A DNA stretch of 18,242 nt, taken from contig JAUVYQ010000040.1 of assembly GCA_030603035.1 (NCBI GenBank), positions 1 to 18,242 of the forward strand. Direction: 5' to 3'. The notes below the pieces were generated by a model that worked only from the letters and a program-made list of their open reading frames with translations, did not search any database and was not told the origin of the DNA. Below, one piece after another: positions 7,294-13,484 of the stretch. The stretch is from Phycisphaerae bacterium (GTDB taxonomy: Bacteria > Planctomycetota > Phycisphaerae > Sedimentisphaerales > SG8-4). Within the stretch, counting starts at the first letter, position 1, and every line of letters begins with the position of its first letter. Both the position numbers and the translations under genes were made by a program.

Positions 7294-8454
7294 TTAACGC
7301 AGCATTTCAACAACTATCTCTGCGACCTGCTCGCAGGCTTTTTTCTCAGCTAACGGCTCGGCCAGCTTAATCAGCTCGCCGCTGATTTGAGCTAACTTGC
7401 CCCTGTCTTCTAAAAGCTGCTCAATGCTTTCCACAACCGGTTCAATCGAGCTAAAATACGGCATAAATTCCGGCACTAATTCTTCACCTGCTAAAATATT
7501 GACCAGAGACAAGTATTTTGTTTTTATCAGCCACCACCCTACCAGATGCCACAAAATTCTGCTGGATTGATACATTATCACCATCGGACAACCCACCGCC
7601 GCCACTTGTAAAGTGGCACTGCCGCTCGCCACAATCGCAAAATCAGCAGCGTCAGCAGTCTTACTAACCGAGCCAATAGTATATTGAGACTCAAAGCCGG
7701 CAATTTGTGCCGCTTTAAGGATTTCTTTTCTCTCGGCATCCACAGCCACAGTTACAAATGTCGCTGCGGGATATTTTTGCTTTAAGCGGGTCGCTATCTG
7801 CTGCATCGGTCGCCAGAGTGAGTCGATTTCAGCGGCTCGCGAGCCGGGCATAAGGGCAAACCTGGCGTTTTTTGGTTCAAAATCCGCATATTTTTTTCTG
7901 TAACCGGCCAAATCAATATCCAGTTCATCGAGCAGTGGATTGCCTACAAAAACCACGTCGATGCCTCTTTGGCCGAACCAGTCTTGCTCGAAAGGCAGTA
8001 TACAGCAGAGTTTATCGCAGCATTTTCGGAGTTTGCGAATTCGCCAGCCGGCCCAGGCCCAGAGCTGCGGAGCGACGTAGAAAAGGGTCTTTGAGCCGGT
8101 TTTTTTGGCGGCTTTTGCGATGTGAAAGTTGAAGGCGGGGGAATCGCAGACGATAACCAAGTCGGCCTTATTGCTTTTTAGATAACGAGTTATGCGCTTT
8201 ATCAGTTTGTAAAAGTGAGGGACACGGCTGAATGCTTTGTATATCATTGCGGCTTTTCCGACGGTGGCTTCGAGCAATTTGCAGCCGGCTTCGGCCATTT
8301 TTGGGCCGCCCACGCCGACAAATTCAATATTGTAACTGCTTTTCTGTAAAGCAGTTATCAAGCCGGCACAGTGGGCGTCGGCGCTTGGCTCGGCGGCACT
8401 GATGAAGATGCGATATGTCTTGTCTTTTTCGGGCATAATTATATTTAAGTCCAT
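7294..8454 (-). CDS. lpxB: Lipid-A-disaccharide synthase
   Basis: LpxB is a GT19 glycosyltransferase of the inner membrane face. It joins UDP-2,3-diacylglucosamine and lipid X to make the lipid A disaccharide. The 386-residue length fits. Visible landmarks are IFISAAEPSADAH near the N-terminus (often GExSGD in the family), FVGVGGPKM, the DSPAFNF region, YVAPQLWAWAGWRIRKL, CCILPFE followed by VVFVGNPL, the MPGSRAAEI segment, and the nucleotide-sugar site IVASGSATLQVAAVGCPMV. The start is ATG 8452-8454; a second ATG at 8434-8436 (MPEKDK) is equally possible because neither has a clear ribosome binding site. The gene indicates an outer membrane with lipid A. It stands alone; other lpx genes are not in this window. 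Confidence 0.96.
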   Translation of the reverse strand: MDLNIIMPEKDKTYRIFISAAEPSADAHCAGLITALQKSSYNIEFVGVGGPKMAEAGCKLLEATVGKAAMIYKAFSRVPHFYKLIKRITRYLKSNKADLVIVCDSPAFNFHIAKAAKKTGSKTLFYVAPQLWAWAGWRIRKLRKCCDKLCCILPFEQDWFGQRGIDVVFVGNPLLDELDIDLAGYRKKYADFEPKNARFALMPGSRAAEIDSLWRPMQQIATRLKQKYPAATFVTVAVDAERKEILKAAQIAGFESQYTIGSVSKTADAADFAIVASGSATLQVAAVGCPMVIMYQSSRILWHLVGWWLIKTKYLSLVNILAGEELVPEFMPYFSSIEPVVESIEQLLEDRGKLAQISGELIKLAEPLAEKKACEQVAEIVVEMLR

Positions 8455-8580
8455 ATAGTACTTGGATTAACAAAAACAGCAACCAGATATTATCAAGATT
8501 CGGCGAATTTAAATAAGAGCTTACCAGCGGGGGATTTCGACGGGGCAGAGTGGTTAATATAGGGGATTTGGGTAAGAGAG

Positions 8581-8910
8581 AAATTGGGTTTGATTGGGTT
8601 TGTTTTCCCGGAGCCGGAAGGCGTGGTTCATTTTCATAATCCTTTGTTAAATAGAAGTTTAAGTTCATTTTGGCTTTTCGGAAATTGGGTTTGTTTTGGC
8701 TTTGTTTTTTTGGACTGCGAAAGCGTCGTTTTTTCTGTAATCCTTTGTTATAAGTGAGTTTACATTCATTTGTGCTTTTCGGAAATTGGGTTTGATTGGG
8801 TTTGTTTTCACCAAGTGTCCAATTGGATTTATTTTCATAATCCTTTGTAACATATAGGTTTACGTTCATTTGAGCATTTAGCAAATTGGCTTTGTTTTGC
8901 ATAAAAAGAG
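8581..8910. repeat. 101-bp tandem repeat, three units plus a partial
   Basis: The word AAATTGGGTTTG (AAATTGGCTTTG in the last) begins at 8581, 8682, 8783 and 8883, a period of 101, 101 and 100 bases. Each unit also carries CATAATCCTTTGTTA or a close variant and a GTTTAC/AGTTCATTT word. The unit length is not a multiple of three, so successive units are read in different frames: on the minus strand the peptide LTKDYEN appears in units one and three but in another frame in unit two. This argues against a protein. Units differ by point changes and small internal replacements. Confidence 0.85.
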
Positions 8911-8963
8911 CTGATTTGTAGAGCGTTCTCGACAGATGTAGTGCCTTATAGGCACGTAAATAA

Positions 8964-9016
8964 CTGGATTCTCGATTCTTGATGCTGGATACTGGATTCT
9001 CGATGCTCATGATTGG
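8964..9016. repeat. Short GGATTCTCGAT/GATGCTGGATACT iterations
   Basis: The words CTGGATTCTCGAT (8964 onward and again near 8992), TTGATGCTGGATA and CTCGATGCTCATGATTGG follow one another at roughly 9-15 base steps. This is a separate low-complexity intergenic family from the CGCAGAGA type. Confidence 0.5.
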
Positions 9017-9108
9017 TAATTCCCCTAAGGGTTTTCCGTTTCGCTCCAATATTGACTCCGCCAAAAGACGGCGGATCTTCGATATTTACGAACGATGATT
9101 TTTGGCGT

Positions 9109-9150
9109 GTCCAGCACCAAATTACGGCAGCAGCCTATTTGGTGCGGGAC
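9109..9150. repeat. Inverted repeat, 13 bp
   Basis: GTCCaGCACCAAAT (9109-9122) pairs with ATTTGGTGCgGGAC (9137-9150) apart from one A/G mismatch, with a 14-base loop. There is no T tract on either side, so it is not a terminator. Confidence 0.65.
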
Positions 9151-9193
9151 GATTCGTGCGGTTCTCCGCTATATCCGGCGCCTACTGGCGGCT

Positions 9194-9217
9194 TATGTTT
9201 GCTTACTGGCAAACATA
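9194..9217. repeat. Inverted repeat, 9 bp
   Basis: TATGTTTGC (9194-9202) and GCAAACATA (9209-9217) are perfectly complementary around a six-base loop. It lies 44 bases after the 13-bp inverted repeat; the two together may mark one element. Confidence 0.55.
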
Positions 9218-9275
9218 TAGGTATTTTAACATAAATTCAAACAAAAGTCAAGAAAAAAAACGAATAAAAAGAATT

Positions 9276-9500
9276 GGCCACAGAGACCACAGAGGACTCA
9301 GAGAATTCAATAATAATTTAGACGCAGATTAACGCTGATTTTGTTTGGCCACAAAAAGGCACAAAAGACACAAAAAAGAAGAATTAGCCACAGAGCACAC
9401 AGAGAACACCGAGTTCCAATTAGAAATTAAAAGGCAAAAGAAGACACGGATTTACACGGTTTTTTTTTGGGCGCAGATTACGCTGTTTAACGCGGATTTT
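9276..9500. repeat. Cluster of short helically periodic intergenic repeats
   Basis: Five word families follow each other: CCACAGAG-type at 9278-9303 and 9388-9415, CGCAGATTAACGCTGATT at 9323-9340 with a cousin at 9471-9500, CCACAAAAAGGCACAAAAG at about 9349-9377, and ACACGGATTTACACGG at 9444-9459. Each repeats at about 9-11 bases, close to one helix turn. Related words recur at 4294, 6773 and 16736. Confidence 0.7.
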
Positions 9501-9600
9501 TAGAATTGACCCCGGCTTGTGGGTGCGCAGGAGCTCACCCTGGGGACAGGCGGGAATTGCGGGTTTGGATAGTGTGAATAGATCAAGAAGAGATTTGTGG

Positions 9601-10032
9601 TCAGGTCTGGGTCTTATTCTTGTAGGCGATTACACCTTTAATGATCTTTTTTCGGTTGCTGGATTTGCTGATTAGTTTTTCAAAACCGTCATAAGCAGTA
9701 TTAGCTTTAATGTATGCCATTCTAGCAAGGTTGGGGTCGTTGTACTGAATAAGCTCTAAGTGGTAATCCGCATCGTTTCGTTGAACCCGAAGATCATCAA
9801 GAATCTTGGCAAGTTTTTGAACATCTTGAACTGCATGCAAATATTTATATGTTAGGTTATGAGCTTTAGCCGCATCGGGCAGAGTAATATTATTATTTAC
9901 AAGAAAGCAACTCATTAGATTGTATAATCCATAATAACTGCGACTGATTGCAGATCGGAATGCAGCCTCCGTTTTAAACTTATGGGCAAGTTCGTGAGCG
10001 AGGTGAATGAACTCTTTAGGGACCATTTCCAT
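9601..10032 (-). CDS. HEPN-domain protein, possible RNase effector
   Basis: This is the last gene of the cassette, 143 residues. The pattern is that of a HEPN helical bundle: helix 1 FIHLAHELAHKF, then FRSAISRSYYGLYNLMSCFL, the family-typical segment after helix 1, and LRVQRNDADYHLEL near residues 94-107, which contains R-x5-H and fits the HEPN Rx4-6H catalytic motif. Many HEPN proteins are RNases in toxin-antitoxin, abortive-infection and CRISPR systems; others are inactive adaptors. The C-terminus is basic (SNRKKIIKG). The start ATG at 10030-10032 follows the upstream TAA directly (TAAATG), which suggests translational coupling; GGAAA lies about eight bases upstream of the ATG. The RNase role is inference from the motif and context. 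Confidence 0.75.
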   Translation of the reverse strand: MEMVPKEFIHLAHELAHKFKTEAAFRSAISRSYYGLYNLMSCFLVNNNITLPDAAKAHNLTYKYLHAVQDVQKLAKILDDLRVQRNDADYHLELIQYNDPNLARMAYIKANTAYDGFEKLISKSSNRKKIIKGVIAYKNKTQT

Positions 10033-10809
10033 TTAGCTTTTCCATTTGTAGGTTGTGGTAATTTGCTCACAAGTTTTTATATCTAAGGCCAAATACAACC
10101 TCTCTTTAAATTTGAATTCATCTTTAAGGACTAACTCTGGCTCGCCGGACACCGTTAGAGTGAACCGGATTGTTTTTCTGTCAACAATTTCTGGGTCATA
10201 TTCTATGTTTATATCGATGCTCTCAAGGGTAGAATAATTTTCTTGGGCAAGTTTGACGCCAGATTCTAAATCGTCTGTCAGACTTCGTTCTTCTGCTTCA
10301 CGAACCACCTCTGGGGAAATTGTAACAGGAATGTTTCGGAGTATTTGGCGAGACTGTTTCTTCTCGATAAGGGGGCGAGGAGGTCCCCCTATCACATGCG
10401 CCATCCATTTTTTAATGGCAGAAAAGTCAGGCGAGAAGCGAGTTTGACGGGGTGATGGTTCAAAACGGTCTTGTATTACAATATATGGGGACGTGGTAGT
10501 TCTGGCTGAAAGATAAGTGAAGAAGCGGTCAGATTTTTCAGGTATGGCAGAAGTTACGAGAAAGATTCGCAAGTGGCCAGGGCTTCTCTCATCTGGGATA
10601 AGAGGTGCTGGGTCTAGTAGAACAGCATCTTCAAAGGCAGTAAGATTTTCTCCTATAAGAACGGGCCATCTAGACAAGTTACTTGCCCGATGGGGCATGG
10701 AACGGTCGGGTTCTAATTCCTCGACGTCGCCTAGCAAAACGTCACTTGTTAAGCTCGAAGGATTATCGGTAATGATAGGGTCAACCAAATCTGTCCATGA
10801 CGACTTCAT
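10033..10809 (-). CDS. Unrecognised cassette protein between TIGR04255 and HEPN genes
   Basis: I place the start at ATG 10807-10809 (MKSSWTDLVDPI), giving 258 residues, because it overlaps the upstream stop as TAATG; a TTG at 10824 would add five residues. No signal peptide or membrane segment is visible, so it is probably cytoplasmic. The first 140 residues are acidic and rich in Pro and Ser. The central part contains IKKWMAHVIGGPPRPLIEKK, and the last 90 residues alternate as in beta strands (IDINIEYDPEIVDR, IRFTLTVSG, LYLALDIKTCEQIT). I recognise no family and no catalytic motif. Its place between a TIGR04255 protein and a HEPN protein suggests a partner, adaptor or antidote, but this is only contextual. 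Confidence 0.8.
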   Translation of the reverse strand: MKSSWTDLVDPIITDNPSSLTSDVLLGDVEELEPDRSMPHRASNLSRWPVLIGENLTAFEDAVLLDPAPLIPDERSPGHLRIFLVTSAIPEKSDRFFTYLSARTTTSPYIVIQDRFEPSPRQTRFSPDFSAIKKWMAHVIGGPPRPLIEKKQSRQILRNIPVTISPEVVREAEERSLTDDLESGVKLAQENYSTLESIDINIEYDPEIVDRKTIRFTLTVSGEPELVLKDEFKFKERLYLALDIKTCEQITTTYKWKS

Positions 10810-11621
10810 TATTTCTTCTTCCAAATAGAATTTTGAATAGAGGCACTAGTTAAGTCAGCAAAAGCTTTGACGATCCACTCATGGGCCATGTCAAACCAAG
10901 AGTCCATTTTGTTTGGGATAAATCCCCTTGCAGTCAAATCTAATATCATTATGCGATCCTTGGTTTCTCGGCTAACAGCAAGTCTTAGTGAAACGTGCAA
11001 CCTCCCACTATCATGGGGAAACCTATAAATTCTACGCCAGGCTATGTTCTCTGGTTCAGGCAAAAACCGGTCGCGAACTTTGCATTTAAAGTCTGGGAAT
11101 ACATTCTCTACGTCAGATAAATTTACCCATCCTTGGCCACGGGGTATGTGGTTGACATAAGTCAACTCGTATTGATTTGGCTCCAACGGACCCAAATTCA
11201 ATTCATTTACGAAAGAGCTAAACAATTTCCAAGACTCCACGAACTTTGGGTACAATGTGGCATATCTAGGGTATTTATCATCAGATTTAAGCCTTCTCCA
11301 GTTTTGATGAAGCCGGTCTTGTTGGACTTGAATCAAGTGGTTTTTGCTGGCGTTTATGAAAAACAGGCGAGGTAAAGGAGGATGAGTAAGTTCCTCGAAA
11401 GTTGGGCGCTCAATTTGGGAAGAAGGAACATTAAAGCGTTCTACCACAGGTGGTAGTGGGAGCATTTCTTTACATTCGGGATACGCCTTCCTACCAAGCC
11501 GTTCCCATAAAATACCTGTATCAGGGGTTTTAATGGGTACTTTGTTGAATTGAACCCCAAATACGACCTCATTTACTGGTGGATTATCGTAATCCGGTAG
11601 AGGAGATGAGGGTCGTTCCAT
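10809..11621 (-). CDS. TIGR04255-family protein
   Basis: The first gene of the cassette encodes 270 residues. The N-terminus PLPDYDNPPVNEVVFGVQF matches the hallmark opening of TIGR04255, a sporadically distributed family of about 260 residues with no established function that I can cite. Later come PRLFFINASKNHLIQVQQDR and QYELTYVNHIPRG, also in the style of the family. No membrane segment or signal is seen. The ATG at 11619-11621 is preceded by GGAAG at about seven bases. A near-consensus promoter lies about 75 bases upstream. The TAA stop shares a base with the ATG of the next gene. The cassette is flanked by repeats on the left and by an element-like palindrome on the right, which fits horizontal arrival. 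Confidence 0.85.
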   Translation of the reverse strand: MERPSSPLPDYDNPPVNEVVFGVQFNKVPIKTPDTGILWERLGRKAYPECKEMLPLPPVVERFNVPSSQIERPTFEELTHPPLPRLFFINASKNHLIQVQQDRLHQNWRRLKSDDKYPRYATLYPKFVESWKLFSSFVNELNLGPLEPNQYELTYVNHIPRGQGWVNLSDVENVFPDFKCKVRDRFLPEPENIAWRRIYRFPHDSGRLHVSLRLAVSRETKDRIMILDLTARGFIPNKMDSWFDMAHEWIVKAFADLTSASIQNSIWKKK

Positions 11622-11695
11622 ATCCTACTTCCCTTACTTTTTGCAATAAAATGAACGTATATGTTATCGACACAGAGATACCTACAACTTGTATA

Positions 11696-11724
11696 AATAT
11701 AACAAGAATTGGTTATTGTGTCAA
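11696..11724 (-). promoter_or_regulatory. Near-consensus promoter of the TIGR04255-HEPN cassette
   Basis: Minus-strand TTGACA (11719-11724, perfect -35) and TATATT (11696-11701) are exactly 17 bases apart. The start would be near 11689, leaving a leader of about 67 bases. No operator-like palindrome is obvious around it, so the cassette may be expressed constitutively. Confidence 0.75.
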
Positions 11725-11790
11725 CCACATTAAACAGATTTATTGTTCAAAGTGCTAGGGAGAATTTGGCCCATTGGACGTTTTTAAGTT

Positions 11791-11836
11791 GAGATTGGTG
11801 TGCAGTGCACACCCTACGGGATTTGCTCGCAATGAC
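11791..11836. repeat. Dispersed palindromic element, copy 1 (GAGATTG to CTCGCAATGAC)
   Basis: It begins GAGATTG and ends GCTCGCAATGAC. Inside, GGTGTGCA (11797-11804) and TGCACACC (11806-11813) are perfect inverted repeats around one base. The same two ends bound a longer copy at 15901-15972. The ATTGC/GCAAT words near the ends of the longer copy are complementary. Confidence 0.55.
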
Positions 11837-11958
11837 AGGAAGAAATGTTGACAGATTGACAGAGTTTCGGTAATGTATATGAGAGTAGTTGGTAGTTCGT
11901 AGTGCATCGAATTTAAGAGTTGGGGTGACAATGTAAAATTTGAAAGGAGGATATTTAG

Positions 11959-12732
11959 ATGAAAAGACGGGAATTTTTAGCGGCGGGTATTGCGGGGGCG
12001 GCAGGCTTAGACGCTGTGGCTGCGAGCATCGGCAAAAGTGAAAAGGCAAAACGACAATACTTCGAGCTAAGACAATACCATTTGCTTAACCGGGCCAAAA
12101 CGCGTGTTGTCGGCGATTTTCTGCGTGAGGTGGGAATACCTGCGATGAACCGGATAGGGATAAAGCCGGTCGGGGTGTTCAATGTGATGTACGGGCCGAA
12201 CAGCTCAACGCTGTACGTTCTGCTTGTGCACAAGTCGCTGGAGTCGGTGGTGCAGGTATCAGCGCGTTTGCTCGCAGATAATGAGTATCGAAAGTCGGCC
12301 TTTGTCAATGCAGCTTTGAGCGAGCCGGCATACGTGCGGATAGAAAGTTCGCTGATGGTGGCTTTCAAAAATATGCCGTACCTGGAAGTGCCGGAGAAGA
12401 AGCCGCGGATTTTCGAGCTTCGCATCTACGAAAGCCACAGTATCAAGGCGGCGAAGAAGAAGATTGAGATGTTCAACGAAGGCGGTGAGATAGCGATATT
12501 CAAAAAGACGGGATTGCAGCCGGTGTTTTTCGGCGAGACGATAATCGGGCCGAAGCTGCCGAATCTTACGTATATGCTTGCCTTTGATGATATGGCAACG
12601 CGCGACAAGAGATGGGGCACGTTCGGCGGCGACCCGGACTGGAAGAAGCTGCGGGCAAATCCGGCTTATAAAGATACCGTCTCCAACATCACGGACATAA
12701 TCCTGCGGCCGGCTCGGTACTCGCAGATATAA
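11959..12732 (+). CDS. Tat-exported NIPSNAP-family protein
   Basis: The 257-residue protein starts with a Tat signal, MKRREFLAAGIAGAAGL, with RR and a short hydrophobic core. The rest looks like two ferredoxin-like NIPSNAP repeats: the first from YFELRQYHLLNRAK to about residue 120, the second from RIFELRIYESHSIKAAKKKIEMF to the end, each with the family's E-L-R-x-Y opening. The closing segment has WGTFGGDPDWKKLRANPAY, typical of bacterial NIPSNAP proteins. The biochemical role of the bacterial members is not established. The start is supported by AAAGGAGG nine bases upstream. It stands alone, divergent from the TIGR04255 cassette and 347 bases before the GntR operon. The protein is probably periplasmic. 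Confidence 0.9.
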   Translation: MKRREFLAAGIAGAAGLDAVAASIGKSEKAKRQYFELRQYHLLNRAKTRVVGDFLREVGIPAMNRIGIKPVGVFNVMYGPNSSTLYVLLVHKSLESVVQVSARLLADNEYRKSAFVNAALSEPAYVRIESSLMVAFKNMPYLEVPEKKPRIFELRIYESHSIKAAKKKIEMFNEGGEIAIFKKTGLQPVFFGETIIGPKLPNLTYMLAFDDMATRDKRWGTFGGDPDWKKLRANPAYKDTVSNITDIILRPARYSQI

Positions 12733-13005
12733 CTGCCGGGGAAGCGGCGGGTTGGTTACTCGATGAAGACGGCGGAATATAATTTTGCCGTGATGCGGTG
12801 CAAGTGTTTGGAAATAATTGCCAAAATATAATAAAGGGCGATTGGGCGGCTGTTCGATATTGAGTGTAAGCGGTGATTTTTTATAGAGTGTGTCCGAGCA
12901 ACATTTTTTTTGATTTATAAGTCTTTGTCAATAAAAGACTTAAGTGTTTTGAGCCCAGGAGCATCAAATCCTCTCAAATTTTTTGAAAAAATTTTTATTT
13001 TTTTC

Positions 13006-13034
13006 TTGCACGGGGGTTGTCCAGTCGATATACT
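13006..13034 (+). promoter_or_regulatory. Promoter of the GntR-ABC operon
   Basis: TTGCAC (13006-13011) and TATACT (13029-13034) are 17 bases apart. A-tract rich DNA lies directly upstream. The start would be near 13041, inside the palindromic operator. Confidence 0.7.
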
Positions 13035-13062
13035 GTATTAAGTAGTTAATACACTAATACAG
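13033..13062 (+). promoter_or_regulatory. Palindromic operator for the GntR/YtrA-type regulator
   Basis: GTATTAA (13035-13041) and TTAATAC (13046-13052) form a perfect inverted repeat around GTAG. CTGTATTA (13033-13040) also pairs with TAATACAG (13055-13062), so there is one forward and two reverse half-sites. It begins at the last bases of the -10 and covers the start point, as expected for autorepression by the first gene. Confidence 0.6.
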
Positions 13063-13079
13063 AATAGGGACAAAAGGAT

Positions 13080-13484
13080 ATGTTACTGGAAATCGACCAT
13101 CACAGCGGAGTGCCGATTTATCGGCAGGTAATCGAACAGATACGGCAGCAGATTATGGCCGGGCAACTGAGCGAAGGAGAGCAGCTAATGTCGGTGCGTG
13201 AGCTTGCGGCGCAGCTTCGTGTCAATCCGATGACAATCAGCAAGGCGTACGCCCTGCTTGAGGTTGAAGGGCTGGTGGAAAGACGCCGCGGCGTCGGACT
13301 GTTCGCAGCCAGATTGCGGAAGGACAAGAAGGCACATACCAAGGCCAGGATTCTGGAAGAGATTCTGAGAAAGGCGGCGGTTACGGCGGTGCAGTTGGGA
13401 ATACCTGAAGAAAAGGCCAGAGAAATGCTGGCCAAGTTATACCGGAAATACGATTCAAGAACGAGGAGTCACTCTAATGAATAG
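13080..13484 (+). CDS. GntR-family transcriptional regulator, YtrA subfamily
   Basis: 134 residues, the length of YtrA-type regulators, which have a GntR winged helix and only a short C-terminal dimerisation helix. The motif GVPIYRQVIEQIRQQIMAG, then LMSVRELAAQLRVNPMTIS, KAYALLEVEGLVERRRGVGLF shows the DNA-binding domain at residues 8-76. The tail KARILEEILRKAAVTAVQLG is helical. It probably represses its own operon through the palindrome at 13033-13062. In relatives such operons respond to cell-envelope stress or antibiotics; the signal here is unknown. AAAGGAT lies just upstream of the ATG, so the ribosome binding site is close. The end overlaps the ABC ATPase start by eight bases (ATGAATAG). 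Confidence 0.95.
   Translation: MLLEIDHHSGVPIYRQVIEQIRQQIMAGQLSEGEQLMSVRELAAQLRVNPMTISKAYALLEVEGLVERRRGVGLFAARLRKDKKAHTKARILEEILRKAAVTAVQLGIPEEKAREMLAKLYRKYDSRTRSHSNE

Larger units (their letters stand above)
8455..9600. other. 1.1-kb gene-free region built of repeats and hairpins
   Basis: I see no convincing coding sequence. From left to right it holds lpxB upstream DNA (to about 8575), a 101-bp tandem repeat (8581-8910), a GTGCCT/AGGCAC hairpin (8941-8955), GGATTCTCGAT-type iterations (8964-9016), several inverted repeats (9054-9217), and a dense cluster of five short periodic repeat words (9276-9500). The last 100 bases before the HEPN gene are plain. Confidence 0.7.
11622..11958. other. 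Divergent intergenic region between the cassette and the NIPSNAP gene
   Basis: No gene is seen. The left part (11622-11724) is the cassette leader and promoter. 11791-11836 is a small palindromic element, 11884-11903 carries TAGTTGGTAGTTCGTAG iterations like those at 14352-14385, and 11942-11949 is the AAAGGAGG ribosome binding site region of the NIPSNAP gene. Confidence 0.6.
12733..13079. other. Intergenic region with inverted repeat and AT-rich UP-like tract
   Basis: No gene is seen. 12918-12942 holds TAAGTCTTT/AAAGACTTA, a perfect 9-bp inverted repeat with a 7-base loop, followed only by a weak AGTGTTTTG tail. It might end NIPSNAP transcription or be a protein site. From 12977 to 13004 there are long A and T runs, including AAATTTTTT/AAAAAATTT, just upstream of the operon's -35, as in an UP element. 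Confidence 0.55.

Noticed and set aside
8665..8853. 62-codon minus-strand frame inside the same repeats
   Set aside because: It is a second frame of the tandem repeat; the peptide words repeat only because the DNA repeats.
8581..8910. CRISPR array
   Set aside because: Units are 101 bases with variation throughout; there is no short constant repeat with unique spacers and no cas gene.
8324..9064. 246-codon open frame on the minus strand upstream of lpxB
   Set aside because: It overlaps 130 bases of lpxB in another frame and runs through the 101-bp tandem repeat, whose units change frame. No domain or ribosome site.
9102..9332. 76-codon plus-strand frame in the repeat region
   Set aside because: It is made of inverted repeats and CACAGAG iterations and lacks a ribosome site.
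11747..12049. 100-codon minus-strand frame between the cassette and the NIPSNAP gene
   Set aside because: It overlaps the NIPSNAP start with a good ribosome site and covers a palindromic element; no protein features.
12918..12942. Intrinsic terminator after the NIPSNAP gene
   Set aside because: The stem is perfect but AT-rich, lies 185 bases from the stop and has only a four-base T run a few bases later.
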